A stretch of 64,000 bases of DNA from Palaemon carinicauda (GCF_036898095.1 NC_090743.1:14426409-14490408), one strand, 5' to 3'. Counted from the stretch's first letter, positions 46,279-58,792 are shown. The notes: generated by a model not told the origin, from the sequence alone. Made by a program: numbers and translations.

Positions 46279-46430
46279 TTATTACTATTTACTTGATAAG
46301 CTATAACCTTAGTTGGAAAAGCAGGATGCTATAAGTCCAGGGGCCCCAACAGGGAAAATAGTCCAGTGAGGAAAGGGAACAAGGAAAAATAAATTATTTT
46401 AAGAACAGTAAAAAGATTAAAATACAATAA
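46199..46430 (-). mobile_element. LINE 3'-tail repeat, copy with duplicated ATT tail
   Basis: Two (ATT)n blocks (46199-46231 and 46239-46275) separated by TGCCCTGAT, which resembles the TGTCCTAATATT preceding the first block. The core is GCTATAACCTTAGTTGG, then the 3' region only. Confidence 0.85.
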
Positions 46431-47330
46431 CAGTCCTTTGGTCTCTTTTGCTTGTATGACAAAAAAAATAAATGAATTAATATTTAATGTGTCAATAATT
46501 AACATCTATTCTCTAGATAGTATGTAATTCTTATCAAAGACATTTCCTTTTATAGATTGTGAGCGTACTATCATTACGATAAAATGGTTACTTTTGAGTA
46601 AAACTGGTTCTTTCTCGAAACCCTTTAAGCTTGTAACCTAACGGCTATAAGCAACAGATTGTGGGACCCTTTTGTGAACGACAATAGGCCACAATGATGC
46701 TGATGTCAGCAGAACGATCATCTAATTAAAACAAAGCAAAAAAGAAGCTCTCATTCTGCAATTAATCCTGACCTTCTACCGTGAAAGATATCACTAAGAT
46801 AAAATGATGAGGGGTGATTAGTTCCAAATAGCCGCTAATGATATCGCAAACAAGAAAGATTGTTACAGAGGGAGACTGATTGGGTGTTTAGCAACCAAAC
46901 AGCGTAGCTCGACCTTGATGCGAGTGCGTATTTACCCCCCCCCCCCCCTCTTTCGGGTGTTTTTAGAAGAGATCGTTACTGGTATCCTTGATTACATCTA
47001 AACTTTTCAATGCAACGACAGTTTTACTATGAATTTTTTTTTTTTCAAGTAATAAGAACCCGCTTTTTGGATATAGAAAAAATGCCCAATTAAGGGATCA
47101 GGAAACACTTGTGAAGGTGAAGAGTTCAAAGTTCTGGAAGCGGGATGTATATGAAATTAAATGTAAATTAGATCGAGGCCATTACTAAAAGTACCATCAA
47201 TAGAACAAAAAGATGTGGAGCCTTATGATGTATGGTAAGAGGCAAATTTGGAAGTAACAGTTGGGTCACATTTTAGGAAATCCAAAAAACGCTTGGATTA
47301 GATGCAATGGATTTGTATCATCCGGATAAT
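46431..47330. other. Unassigned DNA
   Basis: A C run of 13-14 bases at about 46936. No gene recognised. Confidence 0.45.
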
Positions 47331-47373
47331 CTCTCTCTCTCTCTCCTCTCTCTCCTCTCTCTCTCTCTCTCTC
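47331..47373. repeat. (CT)n microsatellite with CTCC breaks
   Basis: CT units with two CTCCTCT interruptions. Confidence 0.95.
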
Positions 47374-47467
47374 ATACATGAACTCGCGTTCGCTGAATTC
47401 TCTGAAAATGGGAAAAAAAATCTTGGTAAACTTGAAGCACAGTGCTTTATTTCATCTGGTTCTTTGG

Positions 47468-47672
47468 CTGGGTTTTAAAATTTCATGGTAATTACCTTAG
47501 TTCAAGGTAATTTGCATGGTTTCAAGGTAATTTTTGAGGTCATGATATTTTAAAAGGTAATTTCGTTTTACTACCTTCAAACTTAAGGAAATTGGAAAAG
47601 GGTTAAGGTAATATAAGGTAAAAAGAAGCGGCATCTAAGGTAATGGCCATTATGCTCAAGTTTAAAACCCTG
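47468..47672. mobile_element. hAT-like MITE with internal AGGTAAT repeats
   Basis: 205 bp. The left end, CTGGGTTTTAAAATTTCATG, and the right end read inward, CAGGGTTTTAAACTTGAGCA, form an imperfect terminal inverted repeat that re-aligns further in at ATTACCTTAG on both sides. Flanks TTCTTTGG (47460-47467) and CTCTTTGG (47673-47680) match at 7 of 8 positions, as expected for an old 8 bp hAT duplication. The interior repeats AAGGTAAT/AGGTAAT at least six times. No coding capacity. Confidence 0.75.
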
Positions 47673-47680
47673 CTCTTTGG

Positions 47681-48886
47681 GTTCCCTGTTTCGATAACTT
47701 CCGTAATTCATAACCCAATTCTCATTTGAATATGAAATCAATATCCTTTATAAGCATTATTCATAATAGACGCAATTATCATATCATAACATTCATTTTA
47801 ATCAAACCATTTCTCGAAATAATATATTGAAATTTTAAACCAACATAACCAGAGCGTTAGTCAGTATCGATTTTTTTCACGTCACGAAGCTGATAGAGGA
47901 TAGATTTCAGCTCAAGGGCGGTAGGAGGTTAGTTGCCTTTAATCATATAATGGATATGTTTACAGTGATGGAGTGGTTAAAAATTCTTGACTCATGTTAT
48001 TTTCAAGGTCAATCATTGCCAAAAAAGTACTTGGCACCTATAGCCTCGTTTTCCTTGTTCCCAATTGTTTGGTTGGTTATTTGAAAAGCATATGATGGAA
48101 GCTTAAGTAAACAGCTTATTTAAAAAAAGATAAAGAAAAATAAGTAATGACGGTTTTTGCAATTTCAAAGCAACGTTATTTTTTTACTCTCTAACAGACA
48201 CTAGGACCACAATTGCCATAAGTTTAAAATGATGAGAGAAATATCACTGTATTGCACGACTTAGTAACGTACGAGAATTCTACGAGGGATTTAGATTATT
48301 ATAAAGAAACAAAGTTGTTAGTTAAAAACTCAAATGTTCAGCCATTCATTGAAATGAATACAAATACATAAACTTGAATAATAACTAATCATCAATACAA
48401 AATCCAAGAAAAAAAAATCGTTATATTTGCATGCTTGCGTAAGTTTTCGCTTGCTGTTGTTGGCAGAGATTTTGATGAACTACTGATCTTGACCTCCTAA
48501 ATAAGTATAAGTAGAAAAAAACAAAGTAATATATGATAATGGATACTTCAATTAGTTATATCTCGGGATGATACTGTAAGAAATCATACATATGTTTGTA
48601 TTGTGTGTGCGTATGAAATCGATTCAAACTTGCTTTAAATTACTTACCTAAAAGATTAAAAAGAAAAAAAAAAAACTTCCCGAAATTAAGTTTTGCATTG
48701 AATGAGAATTCGTTGGCAACTAGTTCAGAAAGATGCCAGATTCAGGGTGCTCCTTGGATTAAGGCTCAGCTGAGGCAAAAGGCCAAACCTGATCTAACAG
48801 AAAAACAAACATTCGTTTGTTGCACATTTCTGAAGAGCACAGGGATATTTCAAGATGTCTGACACATTTTCAGACACGCCTTCTCT
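47681..48886. other. Unassigned AT-rich DNA
   Basis: No recognised feature up to the assembly gap. Confidence 0.45.
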
Positions 48887-49386
48887 NNNNNNNNNNNNNN
48901 NNNNNNNNNNNNNNNNNNNNNNNNNNNNNNNNNNNNNNNNNNNNNNNNNNNNNNNNNNNNNNNNNNNNNNNNNNNNNNNNNNNNNNNNNNNNNNNNNNNN
49001 NNNNNNNNNNNNNNNNNNNNNNNNNNNNNNNNNNNNNNNNNNNNNNNNNNNNNNNNNNNNNNNNNNNNNNNNNNNNNNNNNNNNNNNNNNNNNNNNNNNN
49101 NNNNNNNNNNNNNNNNNNNNNNNNNNNNNNNNNNNNNNNNNNNNNNNNNNNNNNNNNNNNNNNNNNNNNNNNNNNNNNNNNNNNNNNNNNNNNNNNNNNN
49201 NNNNNNNNNNNNNNNNNNNNNNNNNNNNNNNNNNNNNNNNNNNNNNNNNNNNNNNNNNNNNNNNNNNNNNNNNNNNNNNNNNNNNNNNNNNNNNNNNNNN
49301 NNNNNNNNNNNNNNNNNNNNNNNNNNNNNNNNNNNNNNNNNNNNNNNNNNNNNNNNNNNNNNNNNNNNNNNNNNNNNNNNNNNNNN
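48887..49386. other. Assembly gap, 500 N
   Basis: Exactly 500 N, a round number typical of a placeholder for a gap of unknown size. Frames running through it are meaningless. Confidence 0.99.
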
Positions 49387-49659
49387 AATGTGTATCTGCT
49401 ACACAGGAGGTTTGGCTTTAGAGGAAGCTTTGAAACCTGTGTTGGGGGATCCACTGATGCTTATCAATCGAGTTGAGCTTCCTTACAGCCAATTTGCTAA
49501 TTAGGAAGGGTCACGACCGCTCTGGATACTCGCTCCTTCCTGCCGCTGGCAAGCAAGGTCATTATAAAGAAATATTGTTGACAGAATACGTAGTAGCTTG
49601 CTTGACGCAAAGCAGGTCTATAAGCCGAGTGGAAATTAACTAAAGAATAATTTTTGCTT
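49387..49659. other. Unassigned DNA next to the gap
   Basis: Balanced composition for about 170 bases after the gap, no recognised domain. Confidence 0.4.
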
Positions 49660-50280
49660 TATTTTTAAATGATCTAAATTCTCCGATTATTTATTCCACA
49701 ACTGATTTATATACTTTTAATGTTTAAATCACTGCTACTGTTAGTAATTTCTCGAGACTTTATTTCTCAACTACTTTTGCATTTTTAAATCACATCTACT
49801 GTTCTTAATTCCTCGATACTTTATTTCACAACTACTTTATATACTTTTAATGTTTAAATCACAGCTACTGTTATTAATTCCTCGATACTTTATTTCGCAA
49901 CTACTATGAATTTTTAAATCACAACTACTGTTCCTAAATCCTCGATACTTTACTTCACAACTACTTTTATACTTTGAATTCTTAAATCACAACTATTGTT
50001 CCTAAATCCTCGATACTTTACTTCACAACTACTTTTATACTTTGAATTTTTAAATCACAACTACTGTTCTTAAATCTTCGATACTTTACTTCACAACTAC
50101 TTTTATACTTTGAATTTTTAAATCACAACTACTGTTCTTAAATCTTCGATACTTTACTTCACAACTACTTTTATACTTTGAATTTTTAAATCACAACTAC
50201 TGTTCTTAAATCTTCGATGCTTTACTTCACAACTACTTTTATACTTTGAATTTTTAAATCACAACTACTGTTCTGATTCC
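49660..50280 (+). repeat. 68 bp minisatellite, about nine units
   Basis: The unit runs CACAACTACTGTTCTTAAAT then CTTCGATACTTTACTTCACA and ACTACTTTTATACTTTGAAT. Starts at 49920, 49988, 50056, 50124, 50192 and 50260 are exactly 68 bases apart. Earlier units (49730, 49791, 49860) are 60-69 bases long and more diverged. Confidence 0.95.
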
Positions 50281-50620
50281 GCCAAGACTTTTCATTTGTG
50301 GGTGTCCCATAAATTTTCTCAGAATGAGGTCATTGACCTTTTTAAGCCTTCGAGAGAAGGGATCTAAGTTTATCGCACTTGCGAGTCATGACCAAGAAGA
50401 GTTATACCCCTCAAGAAAAAGAAGTCGTCGAACATTACGACTACCAAAAGGGACGGGATTTGAGGGTGGGAGTAAAAGGATAATTTAGAGTGAGTGTTGA
50501 AGGATGGCAAGAAGGTTACGTGCGTTTGTAGTCAAGTTGCGAATAGGTAGGTAGTTATGAGCGAGGCACATTTTATGTTGCTGCATAAAAAAGTGTCTAG
50601 TACTTCGACGGTAATTGTTT
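50281..50620. other. Unassigned DNA
   Basis: No recognised feature. Confidence 0.45.
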
Positions 50621-51031
<411 letters not shown>

Positions 51032-51034
<3 letters not shown>

Positions 51035-51417
51035 GTGTTCTATAAACAAAAATTATTATTAGCCCTCGGATAAGTATTGGTAAATGCCCTAGTTTTGTGG
51101 AAATAATTTATTAATACTTTTCTGATCTGTGAGGTTATTTAGATAAATAATAAAATGTTACTTGCTTTTATTAATTTTCAAGTCTCGATATTGGCTGAAA
51201 TAGAAGGGAATAGAAAAGGGCTTGACTTTTTCTGGCGTTATAATTTCTCTTTTCATATTTTTACTTTTTTTTATGCGTCATTAATGCAGAGATGGAATCA
51301 GTTTGATATCTTGTGACTATAGTTGTCGAAGATGTAATGATTAAAAATGGATACTTTTCCCGAACTGTGCTGGAATCGCCGAGTGAGAATTTGGTGCTTC
51401 CCGAGACTCTAGTCGTA
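51032..51417. other. Unassigned AT-rich DNA
   Basis: No recognised feature. Confidence 0.45.
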
Positions 51418-51669
51418 CAGTTGGCTTCATTAATTCCAGTACACTTCACGGGAAGCTAATGAGACGTTTAACATCTGTATGATGTAACAGGTAACGCTGT
51501 GTCAAAAGAGAAACTGTTGGCAACCCTACATGTAAAACAAGTTGCTGAGCTTCTAAACAAATGATTAAAAGCAATTTTATTAATTTTACATAGTTCTGTA
51601 CAGAAGATTATTGATATTTTCCTTACTAACACTTCCGGTAGAGTGTATAAGAATTAATGAAGCCAACTG
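51418..51669. mobile_element. TA-flanked MITE, Tc1/mariner-like ends
   Basis: 252 bp. Left end CAGTTGGCTTCATTAATTC and right end GAATTAATGAAGCCAACTG are perfect inverted repeats, with a further ~19 bases matching at about 13 positions (CAGTACACTTCACGGGAAG against TTATACACTCTACCGGAAG). TA lies directly outside each end, as in the TA duplications of Tc1/mariner elements, whose ends often start CAGT. No transposase frame inside. Confidence 0.65.
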
Positions 51670-52287
51670 TACCTTACGTAGAAATATGCTGTCTTGAATG
51701 CCGAAATTTGATTCCGATGGTCGTGCATTCATTTTTATTGCGAATGTGCAAAGTAACTGATAAGGAAAATTACACCTGAAACGTGCAGATTGAAAAATTA
51801 TATTTCTTTGTTGTCATTCGTTTTGTTTAATGGTTTATAACGGGTACATTGGGTTAAAGACTATATTGAGTAATTTTATTCATGATATAGTCAAGTATTT
51901 CCTAGTTTGCTTATATTTTTTACCTATTACCTATTCTATTTTTTCCTATTAGTATTCAATTTTTTCTTCCTTTTTGAGTATTTTCTTCTGCGAAATGGTG
52001 TACAGATGTTATTACCCATGAAATAGAGGTATTACATTTTAGGTCTGATTGTATCACGTGTTCTCCTCAAGTCGATCATGCTTTTAATGATGTAGATCTG
52101 AAATTATTAGAGAGAAAAAGACAGATTATAGAACTTGTTGGTTAACAAGCCTACGCTGCCAAAAGACCAGACCTAATGTTATTCAGTCTATTTGTTTGTA
52201 ACTCTCCATGGCGCATTTGAATTCTTCTATACGCTATTTCTCTCACTTCCAGAAATAGTTGGTGGCTAAAGGAAATTTATCCCCCAG
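51670..52287. other. Unassigned AT-rich DNA
   Basis: No recognised feature. Confidence 0.45.
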
Positions 52288-52622
52288 CTAAGGGTTGTGG
52301 TAGCTTATTGTAAACGTCCCTGCCTGGTGATCAGCTGGACTTGGGTTCGAGACCTGCTCAAGCTAAAGAGGTTCTTGTAGTGCCTGTGATCCTACTATCC
52401 TTGTGAGTTAAGGATGGTTGGTGGGGGGGGGGGGGGGGCGGTGTTCGGATGAACCTACAGGTCTATCTGCTGAGTTATCAGCAGCCATTGCCTTGCCCTC
52501 CCTTGTCCTATCTTGGGGTGAGAGTGTCTTGGTCGATGATCATATGTATGAATGATCGGTCTCTAGGACATTGTCACTGTCCCTTATTTCTGCTACTCAT
52601 GAGACCTTTAAATCTTAATTAC
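52288..52622 (+). mobile_element. tRNA-derived SINE, copy B
   Basis: A box TAGCTTATTGTA at about 52301 and B box GGTTCGAGACC at 52344. The body matches copy A at 39966 (TATCCTTGTGAGTTAAGGAT, AGGTCTATCTGCTGAGTTAT, GATCATATGTATGAATGATC). It carries an expanded G run of about 17 at 52422-52438, where copy A has a short G run. Ends AGACCTTTAAATCTTAA. Confidence 0.85.
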
Positions 52623-53779
52623 ACTGGATTGATCAAATCCTACTTTTGTAGCTGATACGTTGCATAAAGAAACATGTGAAAATAATGCCTCCTATAGCTT
52701 GATTGCTTTAAGGTAGTGATGGGGATGTGGCAAAAATTAATAAAATATACCAATCTTGTGGTAAGCCTTTCCTTTTGTTTGTAAAGCGTGCTTTCATTTC
52801 ACTGCACACTGTCTATATTTATCAGCATTGTGGTTATGGTGGCAATGTAACATTGAAAATACTGGAGATGACAAAGATCCCTTATAAATTTGAAGTTAGT
52901 GAATAGATTTGTTTACAAGTATTCATTGATATCGCCTGTAGATGTTTACCATCAGCTCCAGACAATTTTCAATAGGATTACAAAATCCAGATTTACTAGA
53001 GATACCTGGCATCATAATATGTGTGGTCTAAAAGTACACAAAGATATGGGATTATTTTTCTGTTTTACCAATTTGGTAACATCAACTAATATTCAAAATC
53101 AGTGAGATCATTGAAATACGCCAGACATCCGTCATTGTGATTGGCACAGTTACCAAGATACCGTAAAATATTTGCACCTTCTGTCGTCAATGATAGAGAG
53201 AATGCCTTTAAATGAAAATTATTCAAAGGATCTATTTAATTTACATTTTTGTTTACAAGCAGTTTTGAAGCAACCGGTTGATTCGAATGTACTGTGCATT
53301 AGTAAAAATAATGAATGAATTGAGAATAAACTCATGTTTATGAAAATAAGAGTAAAATTTTCACAATTTTTTTCAAAATTCCGTGTATCAGATTCAATGT
53401 AATTAACGAATGTCACACCATATTAAATATATATCTATGTGGAGGTAATCAGTAGTTCTAATTCTTTCATTGCATAGAGTTTAATCACAAATTCTTTTAT
53501 TCCCTCTTTTGATCCCGAGTTTCCACGCACCTTAATAAATGGTATATTTATCAGTGGCGGTGATCAAAGCGAAAGTACTACCTCAATTAATGTTTTTAAG
53601 CACCTCACGTCCTCTTCATATGCTTTAACGGAATTATATACCTAGATAATGAGCTTCTAATTTTGTTACAGTAATATATGAAAAAAAAATAATCACTTGA
53701 TCTTGATAATAAGGTATGTTGGTGTTCCAATTACATTTGAAGGAATTTTGATTTTTCATAAGATTAACGTAGGTTGTTT
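52623..53779. other. Unassigned AT-rich DNA
   Basis: No recognised feature. Confidence 0.45.
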
Positions 53780-54569
53780 TAGGGAGACGGAGACGAGCCA
53801 ACAACATTATGATCTGGGTAAAGTAAAATTTGGAAATCAAATCGCCTGAAATTACATATAAAAATCAGGACATACATATCAGTTTAGTGAGATCGGTGTT
53901 ACTTTATGTACAAGGGTCAGGGTAAGACAATGAAAGTTTTCGAGGAAGTAATGAAAATTACAAGGGAGAACATGCTAAGTATTCTAGTATTGATAGGTCA
54001 AAAGCAAATCTAGGAATGACTGGAGAAAATATTTTGACAGGAAAGCAGATGTGGCTGAGAAAGCTGTGAATTCAGGGAATGGCTATGTAGTAAGAATCGC
54101 TCATAGAATTATTAATGAAATCTCAAGGTGGTAAAGTAGAAGATACATACCCATCAAAAAGAGAGATGGATTTGTTATAACAACAGAGGATGAAGAAATC
54201 AACGTTGGCTGGAACGCAGATGTTATAGATATGAGAACAAAGCCCTCAGAAGAATATTGGGCGTTAAATGGCAGGACAGGATTAGAATTGAAACTATAAG
54301 AGATTACCCGATTGCCATATGTGGATGAGATCATTGTGAGGGGTAGATATAGATGGTTTGGGCATGCTCTACGCACTCCCCAAGTGAGATTAGTTCACCA
54401 AACGTTTAAATGGGCTTCACAAAGCATTAGAAGAGTTGGAAGACCCAGGCCTACATGGCTGGGGACTATGAAGCAAGAAGTAGATGATGAATGGAAAACT
54501 ATCGATTTAAAAGCTCAAGATAGAGAGGACTGGCGAAATCTAACCAAGGCCCTTTGCGTCCATAGGCGT

Positions 54570-54576
<7 letters not shown>
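53780..54576 (+). mobile_element. Rearranged RTE-like LINE copy
   Basis: Three segments in non-standard order: 53780-53940 is the region after the RT palm (KIWKSN, LKLHIKIR); 53930-54225 is the linker that normally lies upstream of the RT (GTTTTCGAGGAAGTAATGAA, then CATAGAATTATTAATGAAAT); 54226-54576 is the C-terminal end (MPYVDEIIVRGRYRWFGHAL then RTPQVRLVHQTF, RRVGRPRPTWLG and EDWRNLTKALCVHRRR). The junction at 53940 shares ATGAAA-type microhomology. The RT itself is absent. The tail is replaced by the LINE-tail repeat at 54577. Confidence 0.75.
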
Positions 54577-54610
<34 letters not shown>

Positions 54611-54835
54611 GTTATACAAGCTTAGTTGAAAAAGCAGGATGCCATAAGCACAATGGCCGGCCCCATCGAGGATAATAACCCAGTGAGGAAGGAAATAAGG
54701 AAAGAGATACAGTATAATAGTGTGCCTCAGTGTACCCTCAAGCAAGAGAATTCCAACACAAGACAGTGGTATAGAGGCTTTGGCACTACCCAAAATAGAG
54801 AATAATCGTTTGATCTTTGAGTATCCTCCTTCAGG
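54577..54835 (-). mobile_element. LINE-tailed repeat, truncated, joined to an RTE-like end
   Basis: (ATT)n at 54577-54610 abuts the last RTE-like codons. Core CTTAGTTGAAAAAGCAGGAT, then a shortened 3' region and the start of the module (CTCAGTGTACCCTCAAGCAA, GAGAATAATCGTTTGATC). An internal segment (the ~90 bases around the Ile/Lys-rich 3' region) is missing compared with other copies. Confidence 0.8.
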
Positions 54836-54983
54836 AACAACTTATCATTTCAGTGGAATGCTTAATTTCTATAGTTTCTATGGTAAATCAACTAAACTGA
54901 TATTTTCTAAAAATTACATAGTATTTTCTTTTAATCTAGAAATTTGAAATGCTTTTGTATTTTATCTTACAAATTTATTCAGT

Positions 54984-54987
<4 letters not shown>

Positions 54988-55054
<67 letters not shown>

Positions 55055-55070
55055 CACTCCTCAACTCTAC

Positions 55071-55132
<62 letters not shown>

Positions 55133-55155
55133 CTCCTCAACTCTATATACTCCTA
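54988..55155 (+). repeat. Higher-order repeat: (GA)n plus GCACTCCTCAACTCTA spacer
   Basis: (GA)n to 55052, spacer GGCACTCCTCAACTCTACAT, (GA)n at 55076-55128, then nearly the same spacer CGCACTCCTCAACTCTATAT. Confidence 0.95.
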
Positions 55156-55601
<446 letters not shown>

Positions 55602-56275
55602 ATGAAGAATTAGGTAATGCTTTTTTTTCTAAGTACTGAAAACAAATGCATGTTACAGATGTTCAGATTGCAGTTCAATGTTATATTGTTGAATTTTTGC
55701 TCTAATCTAGATTGGATTATAATTACTCAGACCCAAATAGAAGTCTCGATTTTATTTGCTACTTGTATTTAATGTCAGCTAAAAAAAAAAAAAACACCCA
55801 CAGACTATATAACCATTAAGTTGAAAGACACGTATTTCCGTCGCTCCAAAGTGGAGTGGCTTACATCGAGGCAAGAGAGGAATTGATTTCATTGGGTGAG
55901 CATTGATATGTTAGATTTATTTTATAGTCATAGAACCCTTCTCTAATGGATGTTTCACTCAAAAGCGAGTCTGAAATGAATTATAGTTATCAACCTAATT
56001 GTCTCCAAGTGTCTTGGATCACATCTTGTCACGAAAGTAAATTGTGTTTGATAGTTAGAATTCCTAAATTCAACGGATATCTGTTTGAGGCTCGAGATGA
56101 GGATGGCAGATTCATCCTTGCCAAGATTCTTGGACATGATGTGTGCTACTATGCTATCGGCTTTTTACATTTATTTCAGAAGCAGGTCTTCTGAAAACTA
56201 TTCAACTTTTATAATGACATCTTAACTTTTATGGATTTAATTGAATATTCTTTTATTTTTTATATAATATAATAA
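55602..56275. other. Unassigned DNA
   Basis: The 82-codon frame at 55946-56194 has no recognised domain and no convincing start or splice context. Confidence 0.4.
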
Positions 56276-56350
56276 ATGGTATCGGCGTCAATGACCTTAG
56301 ATGTCAGGATGCCAGCAAACTTTAAATCAATCAATCAATCAATCAATCAA
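56276..56350 (+). repeat. (AATC)n tract with possible element 3' end
   Basis: GTATCGGCGTCAATGACCTT, GATGTCAGGATGCCAGCAAA then (AATC)7. A short conserved-looking block leading into a tetranucleotide tail resembles the 3' ends of the LINE fragments in this window. Its parent element was not identified. Confidence 0.4.
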
Positions 56351-56723
56351 CGGTTATGGGTTTTAAGAACCCAAATCCAAATTTTAGTGCGTCAAATTCA
56401 TTTCTAACCTAAGCAGCAAACCCACTTTTTTTCAGCACACAGACATTGCTTCTTTTTTCTTTTTTTTTTTCTTTTTATCGCACTGGGGCAATATTCGATA
56501 CGCATGGTTTCTTTGAAAGTTAATTACCATTTGTGCTTGTTCCACACGAATGTTTGTTCATTTTGAATAATGATAGTGAACTTATTACTATTTTTGCAAA
56601 CTTTGCTTTTCGCTTTTGTTTATCTCATGCAGTGAAATCGCGTGCAGTTATGAAAGCGTTGATTTTGCAAGCCCTAGGATCACGGATGATGAAGGGTCTG
56701 ACTTTGGTTGACTTCATTTATTC

Positions 56724-56725
<2 letters not shown>
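56351..56725. other. Unassigned DNA
   Basis: No recognised feature. Confidence 0.45.

Positions 56726-56813
<88 letters not shown>
56726..56813. repeat. (CT)n(CA)n microsatellite
   Basis: About 34 CT units passing into CA units. Confidence 0.95.
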
Positions 56814-57469
56814 GTTTCATGATTGCAAGTTCTGTAAGTGTTTCCTGTCTGTTTTTGTATCCTGCATTCGCATGGCATGAGGGCACTAAACATGTTTACA
56901 TATATTACCTCAAGTGATTTTAATTGATTGTAGCTTTTACGCTGTTGATAACTGTATCTCAAATGTTTGAATATGGTCTTGTTCATTGATTTTAATAGAA
57001 AACATGCGAGTTATTCTTTAGAAAATTTTCGAGTTCTTGAGATTAATAACTAAATAAGATCTAAAATCTAGATTACAGTCTGATACGATATTTCAGGGGA
57101 TTTTGTATATTCATTGATGTTATGTCATGTGTTGGTTTGGTCTTATAATTTGTTTTTTAATATTTTGTATTATAATCTAACAATACCAAATTAAAGGCAT
57201 GCATGCGTTAGCGAATTGCCTGAGATTAGACGAGTCAAGTAATATTTAACTCTGTATCATTTTTTTCGGTGTCGATGACATTTATCGCTGTGTTGCTCGT
57301 GTATGTGAAAAGGATTTAATCAACCTAGCGGAAGATTATTAACATTATAAAAGCAGCATTCAGTCTTCGAACAACAATAATCTTTTATGCAGAGGATTTT
57401 CTTTTTTCATTGGTCGTTCTGAACAGGGAATGATACATTAAAGTCACAGAAAAATGCGGTTTTCTGGTA
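56814..57469. other. Unassigned AT-rich DNA
   Basis: No recognised feature. Confidence 0.45.
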
Positions 57470-57775
57470 ATGTTTCAATCTAAGTTTAAGTCATTTGCCA
57501 GAGACGAGAGAAAAGATGATGATGAACAGGAAATTAGATATAGGGAAAAGTGATATTTACACCTGAAAATTTTCAAACTAAGTTTAGGTCATTTGCCAAA
57601 GACGAGAGAAAAGATGATGATGAACAGGAAATTAAATATAGGGAAAAGTGATATTTACTCCTGAAAATTTTCAAACTAAGTTTAGGTCATTTGCCAAAGA
57701 CGAGAGAAAAGATGATGATGAACAGGAAGTTAAATATGGGGAAAAGTGATATTCACTCCCGAAAATTTTTAAAAA
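57470..57775 (+). repeat. 98 bp unit, three tandem copies
   Basis: CATTTGCCAAAGACGAGAGA then AAAGATGATGATGAACAGGA starts at 57492, 57590 and 57688, each exactly 98 bases apart, with only a few substitutions. Confidence 0.95.
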
Positions 57776-58792
57776 CGAAATGGACGCGAGAAGTCCAAAG
57801 TAAACGCATTAATCAGTGGTGGTAGTAAAAAGGCATTGAACACATGAGATAAGAAGACAGCCGAGCGGAATTGATGGCAAAACCCTGAGTAGCAAGCGAA
57901 ATAATCGAGGGGCTTCGGGACTTTATAGGTTTTGAGTATCATGAATATTCCATTGGGTATAGCGTACAAGGCATTCGGGTATGGTGGATGGGTAGCTTAG
58001 CGTACGACGTGGATACCACCCACCGCCCACGGGCACCTGTGATACCCTGCCCCATCTTCCTCCCCAGTGGAGATTTTTCTGCCCCTCTAAAGGGCGCACT
58101 AGATCCATTTGCACTCGGGACTTTATGTGAGGGTAACATTGTGGTGGGAGTCTTTATTGCTTCTGTTATTGCACACGGCGGGTGCACTCGCAGGCGAGTA
58201 CACCTTTTTTTATGGGTGATAAAGAGTGGACTTGTTATAAAAAAGCCCTCCAGATCCGGCTACTCCTTTTAAAACCTCCAAGACAGAAACACGGAATCGC
58301 TCATCGTGCTCAATTTTAAGCCTCGTGTCTGACACGTCTTCCAGTTGCTTTTATTCTTTTAGTGTGTGTGTGTGTGTGTGTTTTTCCGACACAAAAATCC
58401 TTATGAGAAACGTGTTTGGATGGATCAGGGCGAACGCATCAATTAAATACTCTCTTGGAGAATATTGAAGGGCAACAATTTGTCACCATCAGATAATTTT
58501 ATCCAGCATACTAATTTTTACGCATTCAAATTAAACCCGGCGATCGCGCGCCGTAGGTTTAATGACCAAATAATAAAAGACACCAACTACGAAAATTATG
58601 TGAAGGAGACGGAGCACTGATTATTTAACATTAACGGGGAAATGTTCTCAACAATAATTATTTCTTTGTGACCTCAGAGGGAACTTATAGCTAGGACAGT
58701 TTTGAGACAGGCATCCCAACTCCAATTAACCATCATGCTTCTAAATGATTTTCGCTACCAATATCCCCTATGTGATAAAGAACAGGTGTCTG

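Noticed and set aside
48817..49476. 219-codon frame, the longest by length
   Set aside because: It runs through 500 N and is meaningless.
55946..56194. 82-codon frame as a host exon
   Set aside because: No recognised domain, weak start context and no splice signals. The downstream (AATC)n tail suggests repeat-derived sequence.
57988..58272. 94-codon plus frame in a GC-rich stretch, with overlapping minus frames
   Set aside because: No domain, splice site or start context supports either strand.
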